From Phoenicimicrobium sp964438695 (GTDB taxonomy: Bacteria > Atribacterota > Phoenicimicrobiia > Phoenicimicrobiales > Phoenicimicrobiaceae), in the NCBI GenBank assembly GCA_964438695.1, contig CAYTKP010000046.1, forward strand, positions 1 to 5,461: a stretch of 5,461 nucleotides of DNA, read 5' to 3'. This document shows positions 1-5,324 of the stretch, in pieces (positions within the stretch are counted from its first letter, which is position 1; the number at the start of each line of letters is the position of its first letter). Below the pieces are notes generated by a model. The model saw only the letters and a list, made by a program, of their open reading frames with translations. It was not told the origin of the DNA and searched no databases. The position numbers were made by a program, and so were the translations under genes.

Positions 1-206
1 GTGGACCCTTCTTTGTATTCAACTAAACCCTCAAAAATGTTATCCATTCTCTGAATAGATTCTCCATCAGTTACATCTCCCGGATCCAGTCTCGCTGCAT
101 CTCCACTGCTACCAAATACCAAAGTGCTTCCCGCAGAAGCCGCTCCAACAAAACCAAATACTAATCCTACAATTAGCAATAAAACCAAAAACAACTTACT
201 TTTCAT
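1..206 (-). CDS. ABC transporter solute-binding protein, family 5 (OppA/DppA-like), N-terminal part only
   Basis: This is the first 68 codons of a gene that runs off the left edge. The ATG at 206-204 follows an AAAGGAG ribosome-binding site at 222-216, nine bases upstream. Residues 1-25 form a Sec signal peptide: MKSK, a hydrophobic core, then the Ala-Ser-Ala site with cleavage expected after A25. There is no lipobox cysteine, so the protein should be released or held by its transporter rather than lipid-anchored. The mature start reads STLVFGSSGDAARLDP, followed by TDGESIQRMDNIFEGLV. This is the usual opening of SBP_bac_5 proteins, which bind peptides, nickel or sugars outside the membrane and deliver them to an ABC permease. 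The family is normally about 500-600 residues, so most of the gene is missing and the substrate cannot be inferred. Permease and ATPase genes would be expected further left. A separate promoter candidate precedes it. The family call is firm; the ligand is unknown. Confidence 0.88.
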   Translation of the reverse strand, partial: MKSKLFLVLLLIVGLVFGFVGAASAGSTLVFGSSGDAARLDPGDVTDGESIQRMDNIFEGLVEYKEGS

Positions 207-249
207 TTATTAAATCTCCTTTCTTATCTCTTGATATTCTCGAATTATA

Positions 250-277
250 AATTTCTATTTATTAATTTATAGAAATT
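250..277. repeat. 9-bp inverted repeat at the solute-binding protein promoter, operator-like
   Basis: AATTTCTAT (250-258) and its exact reverse complement ATAGAAATT (269-277) flank a 10-base A/T spacer. The repeat overlaps the last bases of the predicted -10 box and the expected transcription start of the solute-binding protein gene. That is a classic position for a repressor operator; it could equally form an A/T-rich hairpin at the 5' end of the message. The perfect symmetry is visible in the sequence. Its role is inference, and short A/T palindromes arise by chance in DNA of this composition. Confidence 0.35.
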
Positions 278-303
278 ATTCTACCTCCTTTCTTTTTTCT
301 CAA
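275..303 (-). promoter_or_regulatory. Predicted sigma-70 promoter of the solute-binding protein gene
   Basis: On the minus strand a -35 box TTGAGA (303-298) and a -10 box AATAAT (280-275) are separated by exactly 17 bases. Each matches five of six consensus positions. Transcription would start near 268, giving a leader of about 60 bases before the ATG at 206. A second, weaker pair lies just upstream: CTGACA (342-337), 17 bases, TAGACT (319-314). I see no strong terminator between the LysM/M23 gene and this point, so read-through from that gene is also possible. The A+T-rich background makes chance matches common, hence moderate confidence. Confidence 0.45.
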
Positions 304-408
304 GCCTATTTCAAGTCTATGCTTAAGTAATAAGATTGTCAGGGGAATAAACCGCCCTGTAACCTCTATGCTAATTGTTATTTCTTTTTTTGGTTTTAAA
401 TAATCTCC

Positions 409-1878
409 TTATTTTAAAAAAGATAAAGGATTAAGAGGTTTACCTCCAGATCTTATTTCAAAATGAAGATGAGGACCAGTAGCATTTCCAGTTCTTCCCA
501 GTTTTGCAATCACACTACCTTTTTTTACATATTGACCTTTCTTTACTAAATTTACAGAATTATGAGCATATACAGTAGAATATCCACCATCGTGACTTAA
601 GATAATTACATTACCATAACCCCTCATATAACCAGCATAACTTACTCTGCCACTCTCTGCGGCCATTATGTTTGACCCTAAAGAGCCACCTATATCAATA
701 CCCGAATGGAACTCTTTCCTCCCATTTAAAGTCCTTATACCAAAAGGGGAAGTAATTCTACCTCTTATTGGCCAAATAAAATTACATATATTACTGCGGG
801 TTCTGGATACATTAGGAATTCTCAATGGTTGTCCTACAGAAATTTTAGAAGGGTCAGAGATATTATTAGCGGCAATGATTGCTTCTAATTTTACATTATA
901 TTCCCGAGATATATTCCAGAGACTTTCTCCTTTTTTCACATAATAGATTATATCTTCTGATCCAGATTCTTGATTATATCCTTCTGCTTTGGCAATATCC
1001 ATATTGGCAATAGGTATTTTCAGCTTTTGTCCTATAGATAATCGGGATATTTGTTTTAGGTGGTTTGTGGAAATAATTGAGCTCATCTTTACATCAAATT
1101 TCTTGGATATGCTCCACAGGGTATCGCCTTTTACTACTGTATAAGTTAGCATAGTTGGCTGTTGTTCTTTTTCTTTCCCAGATATTCCTCCTCCAATTGC
1201 AGGAATTTCTAATCTTTGGCCAATTGATAGGAGGCTTTTATCTTTAAGATTATTAACTTCAGCAATAACCTCAGACGATACTCCATATTTCTGGCTAATA
1301 CTCCACAGACTGTCTCCTGCTTTCACAATATGAATGAGCGAATTTAGATTTTCATTTTGATTACTGTCTTTATTTTTATTTTCCTGCGCTATCTTCTGTT
1401 TGCTTAAAGGTTTATTGGAAATAACATTTTTAGATAAGGGAATTTTAATCTCTTGTCCAATAGAAATTAGATGAGGATCAATAAAATTATTAATTGTTAA
1501 AAGAGAACTAACCTCTAAATTATATTTTTGGGCTATTGACCATAAAGTCTCACCTTTCTTTACAATATGAGTAATATAATCTTTCTTCGCAGTAATCTGT
1601 GAATTATTCAAAGGTATCTTGATAATTTGCCCAGGAGACAGGATGTTTTTGTTTTTAATACCATTAAGTACTAAAATCTGTTCTATGGAAGTGTTATATT
1701 TTTGGGAAATACTCCACAGGGTATCTCCTTTGACTACTTGATAAGTAATAAAATCACCGGTACCAGCTAAAGAGGAAACAGAAAAAGAAAAGATTAATAA
1801 TATAATAAATAAAAAGAAAAAAGCTGCCAAAATAATTAATTGGTTATTATTGCCCTCATATCTTGGGGGTAGATACAT
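409..1878 (-). CDS. Five-LysM, M23-family murein endopeptidase (exported cell-wall hydrolase)
   Basis: A 489-residue peptidoglycan-binding and peptidoglycan-cutting protein. Residues 14-36 are strongly hydrophobic and serve as a membrane anchor or signal peptide; S-L-A|G at 37-39 is a possible cleavage site. Five LysM repeats follow, at about 45-90, 103-148, 182-227, 245-290 and 311-356. Each opens with a V-K-x-G-[DE]-[TS]-L-W-[SN]-I-[SA] core and closes with an I-G-Q-x-[LI]-x-I-P-like strand; they should bind GlcNAc-containing glycan. A Lys/Asn-rich linker (149-180) separates repeats 2 and 3. The M23 (LytM/peptidase_M23) domain spans about 370-487. Its zinc ligands are present: H391 and D395 in HSGID and H472 in HLHFE, with H439 (YAHN) and H470 as the other active-site histidines. 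It is therefore predicted to be an active endopeptidase, not a degenerate EnvC/NlpD-type activator. The ATG at 1878 has AAGGAG at 1895-1890, 11 bases upstream. The gene lies 124 bases after the HTH gene and may share its transcript. Cleavage of stem-peptide crosslinks is inferred from the family. Confidence 0.93.
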   Translation of the reverse strand: MYLPPRYEGNNNQLIILAAFFFLFIILLIFSFSVSSLAGTGDFITYQVVKGDTLWSISQKYNTSIEQILVLNGIKNKNILSPGQIIKIPLNNSQITAKKDYITHIVKKGETLWSIAQKYNLEVSSLLTINNFIDPHLISIGQEIKIPLSKNVISNKPLSKQKIAQENKNKDSNQNENLNSLIHIVKAGDSLWSISQKYGVSSEVIAEVNNLKDKSLLSIGQRLEIPAIGGGISGKEKEQQPTMLTYTVVKGDTLWSISKKFDVKMSSIISTNHLKQISRLSIGQKLKIPIANMDIAKAEGYNQESGSEDIIYYVKKGESLWNISREYNVKLEAIIAANNISDPSKISVGQPLRIPNVSRTRSNICNFIWPIRGRITSPFGIRTLNGRKEFHSGIDIGGSLGSNIMAAESGRVSYAGYMRGYGNVIILSHDGGYSTVYAHNSVNLVKKGQYVKKGSVIAKLGRTGNATGPHLHFEIRSGGKPLNPLSFLK

Positions 1879-1981
1879 CCGTTAAATTTCTCCTTCTAGA
1901 CATCTTAAAATTAATTTCTCAGCTAAGAAGATACAATTGGATTTTAAACAATTAAGACTTTTTAGATTAGGATTTCTTTTT

Positions 1982-2018
1982 GGGTAAAATTAATTGGTCT
2001 TTCTACTGATTTTTACCC
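1982..2018. repeat. 8-bp inverted repeat spanning the end of the HTH gene
   Basis: GGGTAAAA (1982-1989) and TTTTACCC (2011-2018) are exact reverse complements with a 21-base loop. The TAG stop codon of the HTH gene (2005-2003) falls inside the loop. As RNA on the minus strand the stem is followed by A-rich rather than T-rich sequence, so it is not an intrinsic terminator for this gene. It could act as a 3' stability hairpin between the HTH and LysM/M23 coding regions. The symmetry is certain; the function is unknown. Confidence 0.35.
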
Positions 2019-2185
2019 TTTTCGGGTTGCTTCTTTAAGAAGTCATCAATAACTTCTTTATTGAAACGCCAAATTCTTCCAATCTTAATTGCTGGGATCT
2101 TATTTGTTCTCGCCCATTGATATACAGTCAGAGGTTTTACTTGTAAATATTCAGCTACTTGTTTAGCAGTTAAATAATTACCCAT
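2003..2185 (-). CDS. Small excisionase-family helix-turn-helix DNA-binding protein
   Basis: A complete 60-residue protein that is almost entirely one winged helix-turn-helix of the MerR-like/excisionase type (HTH_17 family, as in small Xis-like proteins). It opens with YLTAKQVAEYLQV (helix 1 and entry to the turn), then KPLTVYQWARTNKIPAIKIG (recognition helix and wing), and RIWRF leading into EVIDDFLKK. The C-terminal tail is Lys/Gln-rich and basic. The ATG at 2185 follows a GGAGG at 2200-2196, ten bases away, and a near-consensus promoter lies further upstream. In this family many members are phage or plasmid excisionases, but many others are stand-alone chromosomal regulators. No integrase, attachment site or other phage gene is seen here, so a local transcription factor is more likely. 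Its position directly before the LysM/M23 gene makes that gene a possible target or partner. The fold call is strong; the function is inferred. Confidence 0.88.
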   Translation of the reverse strand: MGNYLTAKQVAEYLQVKPLTVYQWARTNKIPAIKIGRIWRFNKEVIDDFLKKQPEKGKNQ

Positions 2186-2227
2186 AAACTGAAGCCCTCC
2201 CGATATTGGTACATTAATCCTGCTAAT

Positions 2228-2256
2228 ATCTTATTGTTTTTTAATAATTTTGTCAA
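2228..2256 (-). promoter_or_regulatory. Near-consensus sigma-70 promoter for the HTH gene
   Basis: A perfect -35 TTGACA (2256-2251) is followed after 17 bases by TAAGAT (2233-2228, four of six -10 positions). The start would be near 2221, giving a leader of about 35 bases with the GGAGG site 20-25 bases in. This is the best promoter match in the window. It implies that the HTH gene, and probably the LysM/M23 gene 124 bases below it, form a transcription unit separable from the transglycosylase and zinc-ribbon genes. Further upstream are two 8-bp palindromes, CCAATTGG (2316-2323) and AGTTAACT (2302-2309), which could be protein-binding sites or chance. Confidence 0.6.
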
Positions 2257-2327
2257 TTTTTTTATTTATTTTATATATCTATTTGGACTTATTTCTTAAT
2301 TAGTTAACTCTATAGCCAATTGGTTAT

Positions 2328-2660
2328 TTAGCTATCATTCTCGTCCTTTTCCTGATGTAGTATATCTCCTATTTCCCGAGCAATCCGATAAGGTTTAGTC
2401 AAAATTCTAATGGGGATAGACTTTAAAAATTGGGATAAGTCTCTTTTTATCTCTTCGGTTAGGCGTTGTGGTTTAGTTAATACTCTATCTATGAAATCAG
2501 TAGTATATGTCTCTAACAATTTTTCCCGGTTAATTCTAACTGCATTTCCACAAATATTACATCTAATATATTCTAAATATCTACCTTTATAAACGATTGT
2601 ATGACTAGTCTCTTTGTTACAATAAAGGCAAAAAAGAAAAGTTTTTATTTCGCTAGTCAT
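2328..2660 (-). CDS. Small zinc-ribbon protein of unknown function
   Basis: A complete 110-residue protein without signal peptide or membrane segment, so probably cytoplasmic. Residues 11-14 (CLYC) and 34-37 (CNIC) form two CxxC knuckles 19 residues apart, a probable four-cysteine zinc ribbon; G38 follows the second pair as in many ribbons. The rest is a charged, helical region (about 46-103) in which a motif seems to occur twice: RVLTKPQRLTEEI near 59 and RILTKPYRIAREI near 84, suggesting an internal duplication. It resembles short uncharacterised proteins of anaerobic low-GC bacteria that I recall being labelled only 'bh protein'; that link is from memory and uncertain. The start is fixed: an in-frame TGA lies at 2669-2667, three codons upstream of the ATG, and no other Met occurs in the protein. 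The AAGGA site is unusually close, about two bases from the ATG. It sits 59 bases after the transglycosylase with no terminator between, so co-transcription is likely. Confidence 0.8.
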   Translation of the reverse strand: MTSEIKTFLFCLYCNKETSHTIVYKGRYLEYIRCNICGNAVRINREKLLETYTTDFIDRVLTKPQRLTEEIKRDLSQFLKSIPIRILTKPYRIAREIGDILHQEKDENDS

Positions 2661-2719
2661 CTTCCTTCAGGATTATTAAGTTAAACCCTGGCCTCCTCTT
2701 TTTGTTTAATGAAAATTAT

Positions 2720-5029
2720 CTATTTCTCACTTAAGATTTTTGCCAATTTTTTATAGATCTGGTAAGATTTCATCACTTTCTTTATATGTTCTCTAGTTTC
2801 AGAATAAGGAATATTTTCCACAAAATTATCCAGATCAGATCTATCATATTCCTTTACCCATTTGCTGGTGATCCCTGGACCCGCATTATAGCCAGAAATC
2901 ATTAATATGGGGTCATTGGAAAACCTTTCTTTTAAGTAATTAATATACCAGCAACCCAAATTTATATTTACTTCAGTAGAAAATAATCTTTCATCAGTGA
3001 AATCTTCAAGATTTAATTTCTGAGCGATCCATTCCCCGGTCGAAAATATTATTTGCATCAATCCCCTTGCGCCCGCTACTGACTCATTCCAAGGGTTAAA
3101 CCTGCTTTCCTCCCTTATCATTGCTAAAACAAGCAAAGGGTCTATTTCATATTTTAAGGCATATTTATTAATTATATCTTTGAAATAGAAAGGATAAAGC
3201 TTCTGCCATAATTCCAGAGGTAAATCCTCTAATCGATGATTGCCCTTTAAATAACTAAAGATTATCTCAGTATAATTTACAGAATTATAATACTCCTTAT
3301 TTCTTTGATAAATATCACTTAATTCAAATAATAAATAGATATTCCCTGGATAGTATTTTAGTGCTCCCCGTAATTCTACTATCGATTCTTGATAAAAATT
3401 GATCTCTTTAAATAATTCTGCCTTAAGTAGCGCCAGTTGACCTTTCCCCTCTATTTTATCATATTTTTTGAAAAATTCCTTTAAATCTATGAAATCTTCT
3501 TTATTAGAAAAAGGAATGGGCCAGGAGAAACTAATGTCACTTTTCTGCTGCACCACTCTTTCAGAATAATAACTCAAAGGATATTCCTGAACAAGTTTTT
3601 CGTAAGCAATTCTTGCCTCCTCCTTTAAGCCCATACTTTCTAAAGTCTTCCCTTCCCAGTATAGGGCATCATCTCCCAAACTGCTCTGAGAAAATCTCTC
3701 TGCTAATTCATGATAGCAATCTAATGCCTCAGAAAAAGCATTATTATTAGTATAATATCGAGCTAAATTCCACAAAGAATTCATTGCTTCATAACTATTA
3801 GGGTATCTGTTTATTAAATCTCTCCACGTAGAAATTCCCTTTTCTGTTTCTTTTGCCTGAAAATATAATTCTGCTAAACGTTGAAAAGATTGTCGAGCAT
3901 AATAACTTTCAGGATATTTTCCTATTATTTTTTTATATCTATCCATAGCCAAATGACTTTTACCTAAAGCGCGTAAAGAATTAGCTATCAGATAATCTGC
4001 TTTAATTGTAATTTCACTGGGAGTAAACCTTATTATTATCTCTTCACACTGATTAATAGTTTTCTTGTATTCGCCTTTATAATATAATGAACGTGCCCTT
4101 TTGTAATATACTTCGGAGGTAACTTCTTCTACAGGAAAACCCTTGATAATTTCCATATACAAGTCTTCGGCCATATTATATTGGCGGTACTTAAATAAAA
4201 TATCTGCACATTTTAACATTATATGGTAAGGAATCTTTATATCCTTTAAATCTTCTTTAATCTTATATAAATATTTGACTAATAATTCTTCTGGTTCTGA
4301 ATTCCTTTTCAGGCGATAGTTCTTTTCTAATATTTCGTACAAACAATTAAGAGAATCAATATATCTTCTTTCTTGCCAATATATCTCAGAAAGTTCAAGC
4401 AGAACCTTTCCTTTAAGTTGATCATCTTGGGAATTTTCTAAGATATTTTTATAATAAATTAGTGCAGAGTCTATATCTTTTAATTCGCAGTAGGTTTGGG
4501 CAACCTGATAATTAGCTTCTGCAATAATTAAACTATGGGGAAAATTTTCTATTATTTTTTTAAAAGTGGCAATGGATTCGTAATTATCCCCTTTATGGTG
4601 ATAAGTGTCAGCCAGGTAAAAGAGTGAGTAATCAGTCAAAATGGGGTCATTTACTACTAAGTTTTTATATACTTCTATTGCTCCATTCCAGTCTTCAATC
4701 TTTCTATAGCAATCCCCTAATATAAATTGGGCTTTAATATAAAGAGGTAAATTTAGAGTGGAATATTTTACTTTTAACAATTCGGAAATTGCGTGTTGAT
4801 AATCACTCTGTTGATATAATTCCAATCCCGCTGTATAGTTTTTTAGATCTTCTTTTAGCTCGATAGTTGAAGGGTGTTCTTCTATTATTTTAGAAAGTTT
4901 TAATATCTTCAGTTGTTGGGATTCGAATTCAGTCAATTCACCATTGCCGGCCAAAGCAATATTTGCTCCGATTAAACTTGGGGATAGAATTATTATTAAA
5001 AAAAATATAATAATATTTGAAGTTTTCAT
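2720..5029 (-). CDS. TPR-repeat soluble lytic murein transglycosylase (Slt70-like)
   Basis: A 769-residue exported enzyme, longer than E. coli Slt70 (645 residues). Residues 1-27 form a Sec signal peptide with the A-L-A site at 25-27. About 65-600 is a helical superstructure of many TPR-like units, for example A-x-F-I-L-G-D-C-Y near 100, FYLADTYHHKGD near 137, and ALYWEGKTLESMGLKEEA near 455. These replace the U-shaped ring of Slt70 and likely recognise glycan or partner proteins. The catalytic SLT domain is at about 618-760: REESRFNP with catalytic glutamate E641, ARGLMQI (654-660), GYNAGP (713-718, usually AYNAGP) and IPYSETREHI (740-749). The enzyme should cleave MurNAc-GlcNAc bonds non-hydrolytically to leave 1,6-anhydroMurNAc. 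The usual Pro after GLMQI is replaced by IF. The ATG at 5029 follows AGGAG (5039-5035) at five-base spacing. It heads the group that includes the zinc-ribbon gene. Family and activity are well supported; the name slt is not assigned because orthology is unproven. Confidence 0.94.
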   Translation of the reverse strand: MKTSNIIIFFLIIILSPSLIGANIALAGNGELTEFESQQLKILKLSKIIEEHPSTIELKEDLKNYTAGLELYQQSDYQHAISELLKVKYSTLNLPLYIKAQFILGDCYRKIEDWNGAIEVYKNLVVNDPILTDYSLFYLADTYHHKGDNYESIATFKKIIENFPHSLIIAEANYQVAQTYCELKDIDSALIYYKNILENSQDDQLKGKVLLELSEIYWQERRYIDSLNCLYEILEKNYRLKRNSEPEELLVKYLYKIKEDLKDIKIPYHIMLKCADILFKYRQYNMAEDLYMEIIKGFPVEEVTSEVYYKRARSLYYKGEYKKTINQCEEIIIRFTPSEITIKADYLIANSLRALGKSHLAMDRYKKIIGKYPESYYARQSFQRLAELYFQAKETEKGISTWRDLINRYPNSYEAMNSLWNLARYYTNNNAFSEALDCYHELAERFSQSSLGDDALYWEGKTLESMGLKEEARIAYEKLVQEYPLSYYSERVVQQKSDISFSWPIPFSNKEDFIDLKEFFKKYDKIEGKGQLALLKAELFKEINFYQESIVELRGALKYYPGNIYLLFELSDIYQRNKEYYNSVNYTEIIFSYLKGNHRLEDLPLELWQKLYPFYFKDIINKYALKYEIDPLLVLAMIREESRFNPWNESVAGARGLMQIIFSTGEWIAQKLNLEDFTDERLFSTEVNINLGCWYINYLKERFSNDPILMISGYNAGPGITSKWVKEYDRSDLDNFVENIPYSETREHIKKVMKSYQIYKKLAKILSEK

Positions 5030-5324
5030 TATTTCTCCTGTGGATACGATTCACTGTGCTTCTACTATACTATTTTATTTACTTTATAGATTATAATTAT
5101 AATATAGGTATCGCTAAATCTTTTCTCCTCATTATATTAACATTCTACATTATTTTTAAAAATCCTCTTTTTTTAACTTATATTTTAATAATAATCTATT
5201 TTAAAATTATCTCACTTATTTTCTTTTAACAATAAAAAAAATCAGATTATATCTTGCTCTTCTCCTTCTCAACTTTTTTAAATAAATTAATTTTCTCGTA
5301 CTTATCTCTTTTATAAACTTTCAG
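5030..5324. other. A+T-rich gene-free leader upstream of the transglycosylase gene
   Basis: This 295-base gap is only about 20% G+C by hand count. I see no gene in it; the open frames on either strand are low-complexity Phe/Ile/Leu/Tyr strings forced by composition. On the minus strand it holds several exact TATAAT hexamers (including 5136-5131 and around 5098-5090 and 5252-5247), a T8 tract (5241-5234) preceded by a very small AGAT/ATCT stem (5244-5254) that may weakly end the upstream iron-sulfur gene, and two GGAG-rich purine patches (near 5272-5258 and 5128-5121) with no usable start codon after them. It probably contains the transglycosylase promoter and the 3' end of the upstream transcript. 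Confidence 0.6.
5131..5159 (-). promoter_or_regulatory. Candidate sigma-70 promoter for the transglycosylase gene
   Basis: TTAAAA (5159-5154, four of six -35 positions) and a perfect TATAAT (5136-5131) are spaced by 17 bases on the minus strand. The start would be near 5124, leaving a leader of about 95 bases. Other TATAAT hexamers nearer the gene lack a reasonable -35 partner. With sequence this A+T-rich, several chance matches are expected, so this is only the best of a few candidates. Confidence 0.3.

Noticed and set aside
334..357. Possible terminator after the LysM/M23 gene (CAGGG / CCCTG stem)
   Set aside because: The stem is only about five base pairs with a loop of nine or more bases, and no T tract follows on the minus strand.
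316..372. 8-bp direct repeat TCTATGCT (316-323 and 365-372)
   Set aside because: Only two short copies 49 bases apart with no third unit or link to a motif; likely chance.
668..943. Plus-strand 91-codon frame
   Set aside because: It lies wholly antisense to the M23/LysM5 coding region, whose motifs are intact, and shows no domain of its own.
1782..1838. N-terminal hydrophobic stretch of the LysM/M23 protein as a lipoprotein signal
   Set aside because: There is no cysteine near its end, so a lipobox is absent; it is a plain anchor or signal peptide.
2003..2185. Excisionase of a prophage or integrative element
   Set aside because: No integrase, attachment repeats, tRNA target or phage genes are nearby, and stand-alone chromosomal members of this HTH family are common.
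2410..2592. Plus-strand 60-codon frame
   Set aside because: It is antisense to the zinc-ribbon gene, without a ribosome-binding site or recognisable motif.
5017..5229. Plus-strand 70-codon frame of hydrophobic residues
   Set aside because: It begins with TTG inside the transglycosylase start region, has no ribosome-binding site, and its Phe/Ile/Leu/Tyr composition is what A+T-rich intergenic DNA produces by chance.
5234..5254. Possible terminator of the iron-sulfur gene with a T8 tract
   Set aside because: The T8 run is real, but the preceding stem is only AGAT/ATCT with a three-base loop, too weak to call; it is noted under the intergenic entry.
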